From the NCBI RefSeq assembly GCF_950066645.1, contig NZ_CATMFB010000005.1:1-64000 (forward strand): DNA of 64,000 bases, read 5' to 3'. The position numbers and the translations under genes were made by a program. How positions within the stretch are numbered: position 1 is the first letter of the stretch; the number at the start of each line of letters is the position of its first letter. This DNA is from an uncultured Thalassolituus sp. GTDB taxonomy: Bacteria; Pseudomonadota; Gammaproteobacteria; Pseudomonadales; Oceanobacteraceae. Below are positions 35,113 to 45,740 of the stretch, piece by piece. Below the pieces are notes generated by a model, which saw only the letters and a list, made by a program, of their open reading frames with translations, was not told the DNA's origin and made no database searches.

Positions 35113-36588
35113 ATGAAACCTTTGCTCGTTCTGGTCGACCAGATCTCCGACTGGAGCCCCTACTACCCAACCAACCAGGTCGTCGCCATCAGTGACTACC
35201 TCAGCGACTATGCGGAAACCAAAGGCTACGTCATCAACCTTTGCCGCGATTACAGTTATCTTGGTTCGGGTTATTACGGGTCGCTGCTGGCGGAAGCCCG
35301 CGGTGGGCAGGTATTCCCGAGTGTCCGCGCGATCCGCGAACTGAACAGCTTCGAAAGCGGCCAGCCGCTGCTGCCGAAGCACAGCCGCACGCTGGAAAAT
35401 ATCAGTCGCAAAGACGAAACCCATCCGGATCGTCTGGACCTGCGTTCATTCTTTGGCATCACGCAGAACGCAGAAATGGCGTCCATCGCGCGACGTATTT
35501 TTGAAGTGTTCGGTTTTCCGGTCGTCGATGTCAGCTTTACCCGGGTTCAGGCGAATCTCTGGGTCATCAGCTCAGTACAGGTGCGCGCACTGGATGAGCT
35601 GGAAGAAGCTTCTCAAACCGAGTTTGCAGAAGCACTGGATACGTTCAGCCATAAAATCTGGCGTACGCGCCGATCCTCCAAGCGCTACAAATACGACGTT
35701 GCGATTCTGGTCAACCCGGAAGAAGCGCTGCCGCCCTCAAATAAAGGAGCGCTGAAAGCGTTTGAGAAAGCTGGCAAAGAGCTGGGGTTGAATGTCGACT
35801 TTATTACCCATCGCGATGCTAACCGCGTGGGAGAATACGACGCGCTGTTTATCCGTGAAACGACCCAGGTAGATCACCACACCTACCGCATTGCGCAGAG
35901 TGCCGAAAATCAGGGGCTGTTTGTTATCGACAGTCCGACTGACATCATGCGCTGCTCAAACAAGGTCTATCTGCATGAAACCCTGAAGCGTCATAACGTC
36001 GATACACCAAAGACGCACCTGCTTCTGGTTCAGCAGAATTACAACATTGACGACATCATCGAAGAGCTCGGACTGCCCGTTATCGTTAAGATTCCGGATG
36101 GTTCTTTTTCCATTGGCGTAGAGAAAGCCAAAACACGGGAAGACCTGCTCGAATGCATTACCCGCCTGGGTGAACGGTCTGCGCTGTTGCTTCTGCAGGA
36201 GTTTATGCCGACCGACTTTGACTGGCGCATAGGTATTATTGATAACCAGGTGATTTATGCCTGTCGTTATTTTATGGCCAAAAGCCACTGGCAGATTTAC
36301 AACCACAGCGCACGAAGTAACGCTAATAAATCAGGCAACGCAGACGCATTCGCGATCGATAAAGTGCCGAAGAATGTCATCCGCACTGCCCTGAAAGCGG
36401 CCAAATGCATGGGGTCCGGCTTTTATGGCGTTGACCTGAAAGCCAGCGGCGACCGGGCGGTTATTATCGAAGTGAACGACAACCCAAGTATCGACATGGG
36501 CGTCGAAGATCTGCACAGTGGCAACATGCTTTATCAGCAGATCATGGGCACCATGCTGCGCAAACTCGACGAGCTGAACGGCCGCTGA
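35113..36588 (+). CDS. RimK-like ATP-grasp ligase with N-terminal RLAN-type domain
   Basis: A 491-residue amidoligase. The N-terminal 190 residues (LVDQISDWSPYYPTNQVV) form the RimKL accessory domain and the C-terminal half the ATP-grasp core: KIPDGSFSIGVEKA is the P-loop-like strand and IEVNDNPSIDMGVED carries the metal-binding Glu and Asn. Such enzymes join amino acids (often glutamate) to a peptide or metabolite using ATP. The ATG at 35113 follows AAGGGAG. Divergent from the GNAT-C39 gene with which the family is commonly paired. The acceptor is unknown. Confidence 0.9.
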   Translation: MKPLLVLVDQISDWSPYYPTNQVVAISDYLSDYAETKGYVINLCRDYSYLGSGYYGSLLAEARGGQVFPSVRAIRELNSFESGQPLLPKHSRTLENISRKDETHPDRLDLRSFFGITQNAEMASIARRIFEVFGFPVVDVSFTRVQANLWVISSVQVRALDELEEASQTEFAEALDTFSHKIWRTRRSSKRYKYDVAILVNPEEALPPSNKGALKAFEKAGKELGLNVDFITHRDANRVGEYDALFIRETTQVDHHTYRIAQSAENQGLFVIDSPTDIMRCSNKVYLHETLKRHNVDTPKTHLLLVQQNYNIDDIIEELGLPVIVKIPDGSFSIGVEKAKTREDLLECITRLGERSALLLLQEFMPTDFDWRIGIIDNQVIYACRYFMAKSHWQIYNHSARSNANKSGNADAFAIDKVPKNVIRTALKAAKCMGSGFYGVDLKASGDRAVIIEVNDNPSIDMGVEDLHSGNMLYQQIMGTMLRKLDELNGR

Positions 36589-36604
36589 GTCTGAATCCGG
36601 CGGA

Positions 36605-37456
36605 CTACCAGTGATCTGGTAGTCCGTCTGTCTGCAGCATCGCCGCAATGTCCATTGTCAGTGCAATCGACACGTGTACTGCCACTCCCCCCCAGATGGA
36701 TCGCGACATCAGTGCGAGTACTCCAAGAAAGAACCCGAATAAAATTGCGCCAAAGGACTCCGGCCACAGCTTCGGGAAATGCAGCATCAGATAAGGCAAA
36801 CACATAATAGCGATAGAAAGACTGCCAAACTGCCGTCGTAATCCATTCACCAGGTAACCCCGGAAGAAGAACTCGACCGCGACAAACTGAAGTATGTAAA
36901 TCACTTCAAACGACAGAAAATCAAACCAACTGCGTTCGGCCTTACTGTAAAAAGGATAATGCCGGGAAAAATCTTCACCGAAACTCGCGATCATCGCAAA
37001 CACCATGATAGGCAAGGCCAGAAACACATAACCCCGCCAATGCTCATGCACTGTCCCCCACTGCCAGCCGTAATAGCTGAGTGGTTCCTTCAGCCATAAC
37101 CGCACCGTAAGCATCGGGATAATCATAAACCCAAGCAGGTTAATACTTCCCCACCAGAGATAGCCGAGCAACTCCCGGAATTCGTATTTCCGATAGTCTT
37201 GATAGAGCTGATTATTGCCCGTCAGATCGCCAGCCCACTGCACCAGAGCCGTCAGGTTGGCGCTGTATTTTCCGTAGTGAACCAGCAGCAGACACAAGCA
37301 AGCAACGGTCAGAAGCTTCCAGACGCGAATACGCCCCTCCGCGTCACTCGCCTGGCTCGCGCGTCGTTCCTCTTCTGCGGCCCCATCAAAGGCCATGATC
37401 TGTGCTGCTACGAATTTGGGTGACAGCCAGCGCATAGAGCCCTGTTGTGAATTCAT
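36605..37456 (-). CDS. CPBP-family intramembrane protease-like protein
   Basis: A 283-residue membrane protein with about seven or eight hydrophobic helices. The CPBP (Abi/CAAX protease) motifs appear as AVEFFFRGYL, HFPKLWPESFGAILFG and WGGVAVHVSIAL. The first Glu of the usual EExxxR motif is Val here, so peptidase activity is doubtful or the subfamily uses a single Glu. The ATG at 37456 is preceded by AAAGGA and overlaps the stop codon of the upstream glycosyltransferase (ATGA), so the two are coupled. Confidence 0.88.
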   Translation of the reverse strand: MNSQQGSMRWLSPKFVAAQIMAFDGAAEEERRASQASDAEGRIRVWKLLTVACLCLLLVHYGKYSANLTALVQWAGDLTGNNQLYQDYRKYEFRELLGYLWWGSINLLGFMIIPMLTVRLWLKEPLSYYGWQWGTVHEHWRGYVFLALPIMVFAMIASFGEDFSRHYPFYSKAERSWFDFLSFEVIYILQFVAVEFFFRGYLVNGLRRQFGSLSIAIMCLPYLMLHFPKLWPESFGAILFGFFLGVLALMSRSIWGGVAVHVSIALTMDIAAMLQTDGLPDHW

Positions 37457-38529
37457 ACGTCGTCCTTTAGCCATTGTTGCCAACGTTCAGCGGTCGCCTC
37501 TGACAACCAACGTCTAATCTCCGGTGAAGGCAGCTGCCCATCAAATGCCAGCCTGATGCGCTCAACCGCACTGTCGGTATCATGCACTTTATACCGGCAC
37601 TCCGACGGATACTGCTCCCGGTAGCACAGTGCGTCAGGCGCGACCGGTATACATCCAGCGCTGACCGCCTCAATCATTGAGAGCCCCTGAAATTCATGAT
37701 CTGCACAACTGATCACTACCTGTGCCCGGCGTAGCAGCTCGCAATATTCTGCTCTGGATACGCGACCATCGGCGACAATCACCTCGTGAAACTGCGTGCG
37801 GATGTCCTCCAGCGTCGCCGGTATTTTCGCCGGACGCGGCCCCAGTAATGCCAGTGTAAAAGGCACGCCCTGCAGGCGCAGTTTCTGCAGAATCGCGAGA
37901 AACAGATCAGGGCGTTTATCGTATTCCCAGCGATGATTCCACACGATCAGGCCCTGAGTTTTTGCCCCAGAGCCTACGCCATCAACCGGCACAGGCAGCA
38001 ACGACGACTTGTCTTCGAGTTCCTGTCTTAGGGATTCTGGCCGGCAATCGGGCAGCTTCTTCAACAGGTGATCCACGCCGGACACGAAAGAGCTCAGGTT
38101 GTACTGCGAATTAAACAGGCATCGGTCTGCCGCAAGCGCACCGTACAACTGGACCATCTGCGGATCGACCGATGAGTGTTGTTCCTTACCTACCGGATAG
38201 GAAAACTGATTCTCATGAAAGTAATAGGTCAGAGGAACGGAGGCTAGCGCCGGCAGAAGCCCGCGCAGGGTAGCGACATCCACCATAGACGTCGCCAGGA
38301 TATGGTCGGGTTTCCAGTCAGCGAAAAGTTCGGTGAGTTCTTCGCGCCAGGATAAGGGGTTTCCACGGATGCGCCAGCGGAAATACCGCCCCGGTAACTC
38401 AAGTACGCGCCAGTCGACGTCGAGGTGTCGGGTCAGCCAGGTGACCCATGCCGCATGACTGTCTGAGCGGTAGGCAGACAGCAGCAGAATACGTTTGTCA
38501 GTACTCAAGACGGACCGATCCATCCTCAT
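37453..38529 (-). CDS. DUF3524 glycosyltransferase, tRNA-queuosine mannosyltransferase-like
   Basis: A 358-residue GT-B glycosyltransferase. The N-terminal domain (LLLSAYRSDSHAAW; LELPGRYFRWRIRGNPLSW) is the DUF3524 signature of the QTMAN/GTDC1 group, which in animals mannosylates queuosine in tRNA-Asp. The C-terminal half has the donor-site loop (FQGLSMIEAVSAGCIPV). Conservation from the first residues supports a functional enzyme; whether the bacterial homologue modifies tRNA here is inference. It overlaps the upstream DUF4124 gene by 32 bases and the downstream CPBP gene by 4, so the three form an operon. Confidence 0.87.
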   Translation of the reverse strand: MRMDRSVLSTDKRILLLSAYRSDSHAAWVTWLTRHLDVDWRVLELPGRYFRWRIRGNPLSWREELTELFADWKPDHILATSMVDVATLRGLLPALASVPLTYYFHENQFSYPVGKEQHSSVDPQMVQLYGALAADRCLFNSQYNLSSFVSGVDHLLKKLPDCRPESLRQELEDKSSLLPVPVDGVGSGAKTQGLIVWNHRWEYDKRPDLFLAILQKLRLQGVPFTLALLGPRPAKIPATLEDIRTQFHEVIVADGRVSRAEYCELLRRAQVVISCADHEFQGLSMIEAVSAGCIPVAPDALCYREQYPSECRYKVHDTDSAVERIRLAFDGQLPSPEIRRWLSEATAERWQQWLKDDV

Positions 38530-39016
38530 GCTGCTCTACACTGGGAGATCTCGCACTTTCCATCGACTCACGAGCAGAGTTAATGACCTCTTTTTCACGG
38601 TTTATGGCGTCGTCGACGCGCTTGCGCTCTGCATTCATCTGATCAACCACGGCCTGACTGCGGTTGGCTGCATTGACTCCGGCGATAGAATTCGCCAGTT
38701 CTGTTCCCCGGCTGACGATACTTTCGCGCTCTTTTTCGAGCTTAGTCAGCCGACGCTCAGCGCTGCGTATTTTTCGTTCAGCCTCAAGACGGCGATTGTT
38801 ATTTGCGACATCGTTAGCCATCGCATCAAGATCTGGCGTAGAAAATGAACTCTGGGGCGCCGTAGCCTGAATCGTCTTCTTCTCAGCGGTCACGCTGCCT
38901 GACGGGCACGGCATCTGTGAGTAAAGCGTCGAGCCATCCGCTTGCTTGCACACATACACACCTCCAGCGAGTGCCAGCTCACTGACGAACAGACTCAAAA
39001 GCACACAGAAACGCAT
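38498..39016 (-). CDS. DUF4124-domain periplasmic protein
   Basis: A 172-residue exported protein. Its signal peptide (MRFCVLLSLFVSELALA) leads into VYVCKQADGSTLYSQMPC, the DUF4124 pattern with two cysteines that probably pair. The middle (residues 75-150) is a long charged coiled coil. I use the ATG at 39016, which follows GGGAGA; the frame opens 17 codons earlier. It is first in the operon with the glycosyltransferase and the CPBP protein. Confidence 0.85.
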   Translation of the reverse strand: MRFCVLLSLFVSELALAGGVYVCKQADGSTLYSQMPCPSGSVTAEKKTIQATAPQSSFSTPDLDAMANDVANNNRRLEAERKIRSAERRLTKLEKERESIVSRGTELANSIAGVNAANRSQAVVDQMNAERKRVDDAINREKEVINSARESMESARSPSVEQHEDGSVRLEY

Positions 39017-39144
39017 CGCAAAATCTCCCAGTAGACGGCGGGATACTACCATAGGCTCAGGATGCAACCTACGCTACCGGAATTAGTGTCTATACTTCGG
39101 CGTAAGCGCGGGAAACCGCCCAAGGTCTCAAAACGGAGTCGTGA

Positions 39145-42100
39145 ATGACCAAGCCCGACCAGCTCCCGGTGCAACAGGGAAAGCAAAGCCTGTGGACACT
39201 GCAGAAATATGCGCTGGATAAGCACGCCATCGTCGCCATCACTGATCTTCAGGGACGGATCACCTACGTCAATGATCTGTTCTGCGATATCAGTGGATAT
39301 CGTCGGGAAGAAATTCTCGGCAACACTCACCGGCTGATTAACTCTGGCTTTCATCCGAAAGAGTTTTTCACCGAAATGTTCCGCGCGGTACATGAAGAAG
39401 GGCAATGGCGCGGTGAGATCTGTAATCGTCGCAAAAACGGCGAACTCTACTGGGTAGAATCCACCATCTCCCAGCTCTTGGATGACCAGGGTAATCCCGA
39501 TGGCTATATCGCTCTGCGGACTGATGTCACTGACCAGCACCGCACGCTGGAGGCCATGCGCAGACTGCACGAAATCACCTCTGCACGTGAGACCGATGTC
39601 AATCAGAAAGCCCAACAGATTCTGGAGCTGGGCTGCGAGATATTTAACCTGCCGATCGGCATCATTTCCCACATTACGACCGATACATACACAGTGCGCT
39701 ACTGTGTCGCCCCCGGAGATGGCCTGAACCCAGGAGATACCTTCGAACTGGGGAACACCTATTGCTCACAAACCCTGGCCTGTCATGCTCCTGTCGCGTA
39801 CCACCACGTCGCAGAGAGTGATTTTAACGGCCATCCTGCATACAAAAGTTTTGGCCTGGAGGCCTATATCGGCGCACAACTTATGGTTAATGACGTTCCC
39901 TTCGGAACCATTAACTTTTCGGGACCTGATTTTCGCGAACGTCCCTTCAGCTCTGGCGAAATCGAACTGATTCAACTTTTTTCCAAATGGATCGGAGATG
40001 CTTTTGCGCGTCACGAAACAGATACGGAACTTGACCGCCAGCGCGCCCTGCTCGACTCCGTCAGTGAGCAGGCCAGAATCGGCGCCTGGGAGCTGGATCT
40101 GAGCACCAACGAGCTGCACTGGTCACGCATGACCCGTGTCATTCATGAAGTCGATGACGACTACCAGCCTGATGTCGCTACCGCCATCAACTTTTATAAA
40201 GATGGGCCCGCACGGGATACCATTCGTACCGCCGTTGAAGAGGCAGTTTCTTTTGGCAAAAGCTGGGAACTGGAGCTTCCACTGGTCACCGCGAAAGGAA
40301 ATCCCATCTGGGTCCACGCTCGCGGTGAAGCCATAATGGCCGGTGGCGTCTGTATACGCCTGTTCGGTTCGTTTCAGGACATAACACAGCAGCGCAAAGC
40401 GAAAGCTCAGCAGATTGAACAGGCTCAGCGTCATCAGCTGATGGTCGAATCCACCGCTGTCGGTTTCTGGGACTGGGATATCGAAACGGACGCAGTGACC
40501 TACAGTGAGCGCTGGGCCGACATCATAGGGTACGACCTTTCCGAGCTGGAGCCCGCGAATGTCAAAACCTGGCGAAGCGCATGCCACCCCGATGACCTTA
40601 AGCGTTCCGACGAAGCTCTGCAGAAACACTGGAACAGAGAAACCGACCTGTACGCCTGCGAAGCGCGGATGAAACACAAGGATGGCCACTGGGTGTGGGT
40701 GCACGATACAGGCCGGGTTGTCGAGTGGACAGCCGACGGTAAACCCAAAAGAATGATAGGTACGCACCTCGACATTTCACAGCAGAAAGAAAGCGAAGAA
40801 GCCATTCTTCAGGCCAAGCGTGAGGCCGAGAGTGCCGCCCGCGCCAAGAGTGAATTTCTCGCCACCATGAGCCATGAAATTCGTACGCCGATGAACGGTG
40901 TACTGGGTATGCTGAATCTGCTGCAGAACACGCCTTTGTCTGAAGATCAGGTGAACCGGATCAGGATTGCTCAGAACAGCGCGCAATCTCTGCTCGCCCT
41001 GATCAACGATATTCTCGATTTCTCCAAAATCGAAGCCAATAAGCTGGAGCTGGAACACATTGATTTCGATATCAACCAGACACTGACGGAATGTATCGAG
41101 AGCCTCGCCAGTCAGGCGGAGGTCAAAGGTCTCGAACTGATTGTGGATACTTCTCTGCTATACAGCCCGTTCGTCAATGGCGACCCCGGGCGCATACGCC
41201 AGATTCTGACGAATCTGATCAGTAATGCCGTGAAGTTCACGACATCTGGTCACATTGTTGTGACACTGACTCAGGTGCGGCAGAAGAATCACTGGCTGAC
41301 CAAGCTGATTGTCGAAGATTCTGGCATCGGTATTCCTCCGGAGAAGCAGGAGCATCTGTTTAAGGCATTCAATCAGCTGGATTCATCCACCACCCGCCAG
41401 TTCGGCGGCAGCGGACTGGGCCTTGCCATTGTGAGAAACCTCTGTGAACTGATGGATGGTGATATTGAAGTAGAAAGTAAGGCCGGTGTTGGCAGTCGCT
41501 TCACCGCCACGGTCAGTCTGGGCCAGGCTGCTGGTCAGCATGAGGTGGTCAGAGAAAGCCTGAAAGGCAAAAAGATTCTTCTGATTGAAGACCACCCCAA
41601 AGGACGCGAGGTTCTGGCCAACCATTTTTCTGAATCCGGCGCCCAGGTAACGACCGCAATGGATGGCCAGGAAGCAGCGCAGAAGTCTGCAACCAGTACG
41701 GAGTCCTTCGATATTGTTCTTCTGGACTACGACATCCCAGGAGACGACTGGCGCCGTACCGCAGCAAAACTTTCAACAATACCGTCGTGTGAAACCGCCC
41801 TGAGATTACTGACAGTGCCGGTCACCTATCAGAAGAATTATCGCGTTGTGGAATCTGGCGATCTTCACGGTCATATCCAGAAACCATTGAATATTCTCAA
41901 CCTGCAGAGCTTCCTGGGTAAGCGGAATCAGTCACCGATCGATATTATGGACAGTACCCAAAATGCGCGTATGCCAACATTTTCAGGCAAGCGCGTGCTT
42001 CTGGTCGAAGACAACCATGTCAACCAACTGGTCGCCGAAGAAATGTTGACTGCCTTTGGCATCCAGGTGGATGTCGCTGAGCATGGTAAGCAGGCGCTGG

Positions 42101-42999
42101 ATATTCTGGGGTCGCAGAAGGCCCCTCCCTATGACCTCATTCTGATGGACTGCCAGATGCCCGTCATGGATGGCTATGAAGCAACCCGCAGACTGCGCCA
42201 TGGTCAGGCTGGCGATATCTGCCAGAGTCTGCCCGTGATCGCTATGACCGCTCACGCGATGACCGGCGATAAAGAACGTTGCCTGGCGAGCGGCATGAAC
42301 GATTATCTGCCAAAACCGGTGGATCCTTCGCAACTTCTGACACTACTCGAACGTTGGTTGGGGAATGCAACAATGGAAGCAGAAAGACCTGCTGGTGACC
42401 TCGCGCAGGCGAACCGCCCTCCACAGATTACTGAGGTGTGGGACAGGGCTCAGGCGCTGAACCGTGTTGTCGGAAACCAAAGTCTGCTGAACCAGTTGAT
42501 TAACATGTTCCGAAGTGAACAGCCTGTCCGCCTCCAGGAAATGCGGGATGCATACAAGGCTGGGGACTACAGCACACTCACCGATATCGCTCACAGCCTT
42601 AAGGGCGTCGCCGGTAACCTCGGCATCCGACATGTACAGTCAATATCGGCTGAGCTTGAGTCGGATCTGAGAAGTGGAGATACCTCAGATATCGAGGCGA
42701 CACTGACCAGGCTGGAAGAGGAAACTGAACGGTTTGTCACTCTTTTCAAAGATCAGGAGCCTCCGGCTAAACGCGGAAACCCTCATACCCTGCGGGCAAA
42801 TCTGCTGAGTATTCGCAGTAATCTTGCGCAGAATGATTACATTAGTCAGAAAAGTCTCGAATTCCTGAATTATTCCTACAATGACGCCGTTATTGAAGAA
42901 GAACTCAGTAAACTTGCGCGCGAGATCACAGCATTTGAAAACGCGCAGGCACAGACTAGGCTTAACAGACTGCTCGAAGAGATGAAAGAGCCAAAATAA
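39145..42999 (+). CDS. Hybrid sensor histidine kinase (PAS-GAF-PAS-PAS-HisKA-HATPase-REC-REC-Hpt)
   Basis: A 1284-residue soluble phosphorelay kinase without membrane segments. Domains in order: PAS (about 20-135), GAF (about 150-290), two further PAS domains (about 300-420 and 430-550), HisKA with His577 in [11 protein letters not shown], HATPase ([25 protein letters not shown]), a divergent receiver with Asp861, a canonical receiver with Asp1002 in [11 protein letters not shown], and Hpt with His1150 in AHSLKGVAG. The stop codon overlaps the start of the GGDEF response regulator, which is the obvious output partner. Confidence 0.93.
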   Translation: MTKPDQLPVQQGKQSLWTLQKYALDKHAIVAITDLQGRITYVNDLFCDISGYRREEILGNTHRLINSGFHPKEFFTEMFRAVHEEGQWRGEICNRRKNGELYWVESTISQLLDDQGNPDGYIALRTDVTDQHRTLEAMRRLHEITSARETDVNQKAQQILELGCEIFNLPIGIISHITTDTYTVRYCVAPGDGLNPGDTFELGNTYCSQTLACHAPVAYHHVAESDFNGHPAYKSFGLEAYIGAQLMVNDVPFGTINFSGPDFRERPFSSGEIELIQLFSKWIGDAFARHETDTELDRQRALLDSVSEQARIGAWELDLSTNELHWSRMTRVIHEVDDDYQPDVATAINFYKDGPARDTIRTAVEEAVSFGKSWELELPLVTAKGNPIWVHARGEAIMAGGVCIRLFGSFQDITQQRKAKAQQIEQAQRHQLMVESTAVGFWDWDIETDAVTYSERWADIIGYDLSELEPANVKTWRSACHPDDLKRSDEALQKHWNRETDLYACEARMKHKDGHWVWVHDTGRVVEWTADGKPKRMIGTHLDISQQKESEEAILQAKREAESAARAKSEFLATMSHEIRTPMNGVLGMLNLLQNTPLSEDQVNRIRIAQNSAQSLLALINDILDFSKIEANKLELEHIDFDINQTLTECIESLASQAEVKGLELIVDTSLLYSPFVNGDPGRIRQILTNLISNAVKFTTSGHIVVTLTQVRQKNHWLTKLIVEDSGIGIPPEKQEHLFKAFNQLDSSTTRQFGGSGLGLAIVRNLCELMDGDIEVESKAGVGSRFTATVSLGQAAGQHEVVRESLKGKKILLIEDHPKGREVLANHFSESGAQVTTAMDGQEAAQKSATSTESFDIVLLDYDIPGDDWRRTAAKLSTIPSCETALRLLTVPVTYQKNYRVVESGDLHGHIQKPLNILNLQSFLGKRNQSPIDIMDSTQNARMPTFSGKRVLLVEDNHVNQLVAEEMLTAFGIQVDVAEHGKQALDILGSQKAPPYDLILMDCQMPVMDGYEATRRLRHGQAGDICQSLPVIAMTAHAMTGDKERCLASGMNDYLPKPVDPSQLLTLLERWLGNATMEAERPAGDLAQANRPPQITEVWDRAQALNRVVGNQSLLNQLINMFRSEQPVRLQEMRDAYKAGDYSTLTDIAHSLKGVAGNLGIRHVQSISAELESDLRSGDTSDIEATLTRLEEETERFVTLFKDQEPPAKRGNPHTLRANLLSIRSNLAQNDYISQKSLEFLNYSYNDAVIEEELSKLAREITAFENAQAQTRLNRLLEEMKEPK

Positions 43000-43910
43000 T
43001 GATTAGTAACTCGCCACTGTCTACCGTTCTGATTGTCGATGACTCGCCGTCTAACATTCGTGTGATGGCTGCCGTCCTCCAGGAACGCTATCGCGTGAAG
43101 ACTGCCACGAGTGGTCAGCAGTGCATTGAAATGGCCATCCGACACAAACCAGACCTGATTCTGCTGGACATTGAAATGCCCGGTATCAGTGGTTATGACG
43201 TGTGTCGTGAACTGAAACGCCTCAGTGAAACTCAGGACGTGCCTATCATATTCGTTACCGGGCGCGACAACATTGAAGACGAAGAAATGGGACTAAGGAT
43301 CGGTGCCGTGGACTATATTACTAAACCTATCCGTCCGGTGATTCTCTCGGCACGGGTAGACACACACATCACGCTTAAGCGCCAGCAGGATCACCTGCTC
43401 AAGCTAGCCATGCACGATCAGCTGACGGGTCTGTACAACAGGCACTACATGCTGGAAACCGTCGACCGTAAGATCGCCCGCGCCCGTCGACATTCCACAC
43501 CGCTCAGCGTGATGATTATTGACCTGGACCACTTCAAGAAAATCAACGATACCCACGGGCACATCGTCGGTGACCAGATTCTGGAACACGTCGGTGGTTT
43601 TCTGAACCATCAATGCCGAATTGAAGATACCGTCACCCGCTTTGGCGGAGAGGAATTCCTGATCCTGATGGAGCCCTGCAGCCTCAATCAGGCGCACTAC
43701 AAAGCAGAAGTGATCCGCCATCAGGTGTCGGAGCTTCACCCATCGGGGATCCCCGTGACTGTCAGTATCGGTATTGCCGAACTTACGGATACAGACTCGG
43801 ATTTCAGTGCCCTTCTGAAGCGCGCTGATGATGCCCTTTACCGGGCAAAAGATGCCGGCAGAAACTGTACTATGCTGGACGAAATTCGCCCACTCACTCA
43901 ATTGGGCTGA
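42999..43910 (+). CDS. Response regulator with diguanylate cyclase output (PleD-like)
   Basis: A 303-residue protein: receiver domain with phospho-acceptor Asp57 in LLDIEMPGISG, then a GGDEF domain from about residue 135. The active-site signature is RFGGEEF, and RIED five residues before it is an intact I-site for product inhibition, so it should make cyclic-di-GMP. Its ATG overlaps the kinase stop codon (TAATG), so the hybrid kinase at 39145 is its likely activator. It ends by overlapping the convergent LysR gene by 17 bases. Confidence 0.95.
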   Translation: MISNSPLSTVLIVDDSPSNIRVMAAVLQERYRVKTATSGQQCIEMAIRHKPDLILLDIEMPGISGYDVCRELKRLSETQDVPIIFVTGRDNIEDEEMGLRIGAVDYITKPIRPVILSARVDTHITLKRQQDHLLKLAMHDQLTGLYNRHYMLETVDRKIARARRHSTPLSVMIIDLDHFKKINDTHGHIVGDQILEHVGGFLNHQCRIEDTVTRFGGEEFLILMEPCSLNQAHYKAEVIRHQVSELHPSGIPVTVSIGIAELTDTDSDFSALLKRADDALYRAKDAGRNCTMLDEIRPLTQLG

Positions 43911-44805
43911 CTGGCGTATCCTGATTCAGATACTCGGCGTGCTCACGCGCCAGACGATAGAATACATCGGCGGTATCACTCAGGCCGGTGCTTCTGAATA
44001 ACGCAAATGAATGCCACACAACCGGGTAGTTAACCGGCAGCACGACCATAGTGTTCTGTCGGATTTCTTCCCGGAAGAGAGTAACCGGACCTCCGGTGAG
44101 ATAATCTGAGCTGGCGACCAGGTTTTTACATATCCGATAGTTCTCGCACTCAACAGTAGTACCTCCCCTCACCAGGTTCTCTGGTAACTGCCTCGCCATG
44201 TACTCTGGCAAAGGTGGGCCGATTCTCGGATATTCAATGACGTCGAACAGATTCAGTGATTCTCTACCCTGATCCAGCGGGTGACCTTTCCTCGCCACAA
44301 ATACGATGCGCGCAGACACCAGGGCTTCACGAATCAACGAAGCAGGAACCTGCCCCTGGTCAAACGGTCCCAATGCAAGATCCACAGTCCCTTCTTCTAC
44401 CGCCTTCACCATGTCGTCAGCCGACATCTGCTTCAGTGACACCTGACAGCCGGGTTGTTCTTCTAGAAAGTCCTGCAGCAACTTCGGAAACAGCAGTTGT
44501 TCTATAAGTGGCCCCATCGCCACAGTGAGACTGCGCTGATCTCCGGTGGCGATCTGACGAGCCTGTTTCTCAATCCCCGTCATCTGCCGTCGAACAGAGG
44601 CACCCTGAGCGATCAGTAACTCACCGGCGGGTGTCAACTTTGCGCCGGTACTACCGCGCTGTACGACCTTGAAGCCGAGCCGGCTCTCTATCCTGTCGAC
44701 TTTACGGGAAAGCGTGGGTTGCGACAGATTCAGAGAAACTGCCGCTTCGCTCAGACTTCCTTCGCGGAAGATAACTTCCAGAATCCAGAGATCAGATAAA
44801 TCCAA
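43894..44805 (-). CDS. LysR-family transcriptional regulator
   Basis: A 303-residue LTTR. The N-terminal helix-turn-helix is EAAVSLNLSQPTLSRKVDRIE, followed by the linker helix and a two-lobed effector domain starting near residue 92. It follows the tautomerase gene on the same strand with its ATG adjacent to that gene's stop, so it is probably co-transcribed with the two tautomerase-like genes and may control them and the divergent aldehyde dehydrogenase. The effector is unknown. Confidence 0.92.
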   Translation of the reverse strand: MDLSDLWILEVIFREGSLSEAAVSLNLSQPTLSRKVDRIESRLGFKVVQRGSTGAKLTPAGELLIAQGASVRRQMTGIEKQARQIATGDQRSLTVAMGPLIEQLLFPKLLQDFLEEQPGCQVSLKQMSADDMVKAVEEGTVDLALGPFDQGQVPASLIREALVSARIVFVARKGHPLDQGRESLNLFDVIEYPRIGPPLPEYMARQLPENLVRGGTTVECENYRICKNLVASSDYLTGGPVTLFREEIRQNTMVVLPVNYPVVWHSFALFRSTGLSDTADVFYRLAREHAEYLNQDTPVSPIE

Positions 44806-45189
44806 TTAATAACGCTCCATCAACCCTTGCCAACCACCCTCCTGGCCGGGCTCGGGAAGGATTTCGCCCCCCTCCATTGCCCAGCTGGCAGGTATGTCCG
44901 TCAGCACAATATCTATCGTCGTTTCTTCCAGGTTCAGTAATGATGCGATCGATGCGGACACTGCGCTCGCAATCCGGGAGTTCGCATCCGACGCTTCGCG
45001 CAACCGCACAACGCCATTGACGTGACATTGCGTATCGGCTTTCAGGCTGACCCGATCCTGAACATATACGTTAACAAAATGTTCCGGCGCATCAGTCTCG
45101 CCACAGTGTGCCTTAATCACTGCCAGTGAAACCGCACTCCTCTGAGCCTGCGTGAGTTCGCCACGTACCGCCACATTGTAGAGAGGCAT
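44806..45189 (-). CDS. Tautomerase-superfamily protein, cis-CaaD-like
   Basis: A 127-residue protein that begins Met-Pro, giving the catalytic N-terminal proline of the superfamily. It resembles cis-3-chloroacrylate dehalogenase: KAHCG (the His28 position), two arginines near VVRLRE, and the C-terminal ILPEPGQEGGW block with the preceding Glu. The tyrosine that cis-CaaD uses (Tyr103) is not visible, so dehalogenase activity is unlikely. It probably isomerises or hydrates a small unsaturated acid. It is between the LysR gene and a second, degenerate tautomerase-like gene. Confidence 0.85.
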   Translation of the reverse strand: MPLYNVAVRGELTQAQRSAVSLAVIKAHCGETDAPEHFVNVYVQDRVSLKADTQCHVNGVVRLREASDANSRIASAVSASIASLLNLEETTIDIVLTDIPASWAMEGGEILPEPGQEGGWQGLMERY

Positions 45190-45203
45190 AAAAAGACTTC
45201 CTT

Positions 45204-45647
45204 TCAGTTGAGTGTGTATTCCGCCAGTCCGGTCGAGAGGCGACTACGGATCAGGTTAACCAGAGTGCGCAGGACGAAACCGATGCGCGCGCATGTGCTC
45301 AGGCGAGCCAGCATCTGCCGTTGAACCGTCGCAAACATGGACTGGTTAAGAGCAGCGACCATCAGATCCCGGTCATCGTGACCCAGAGCCAACCATTGAT
45401 TGTTCACTGACTGAAGAACAGCTGTACGGGTTCTCGCATCTGTTCCGTCCGGCAGGATTACAGAAACAGACACAAGGCCTGACTGCTCCCGAGCCCGGAA
45501 AAGGTGGTCGGCCTCTAGCCGGCACCAGAGAACAAGGGGACTGCGGCCACTGTTGAATATTTCCAGGGTTTCTTTCAGCGCCCGCTGAAACAGACGACGA
45601 TCGTCCTCTGACAAGCGTCCTTCCGGGTACATACAGTTAATGCGCAT
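45204..45647 (-). CDS. Hypothetical protein, possibly tautomerase-like
   Basis: A 147-residue soluble protein. The spacing of SVSVILPDGTDARTRTAVL and the helix that follows resembles a tautomerase subunit, but residue 2 is Arg, not Pro, so the usual catalytic residue is missing. It might be an inactive partner of the tautomerase 14 bases downstream, with which it is surely co-transcribed. It is divergent from the aldehyde dehydrogenase gene. I hold the family assignment as tentative. Confidence 0.65.
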   Translation of the reverse strand: MRINCMYPEGRLSEDDRRLFQRALKETLEIFNSGRSPLVLWCRLEADHLFRAREQSGLVSVSVILPDGTDARTRTAVLQSVNNQWLALGHDDRDLMVAALNQSMFATVQRQMLARLSTCARIGFVLRTLVNLIRSRLSTGLAEYTLN

Positions 45648-45740
45648 AGCACGCTCCGAAATAATTATTTTGTATAGCGTAACCCAATAAAAACCAATCG
45701 CTATTCATATTCTTTAACACTAAGCCAAATATCCGAATAG

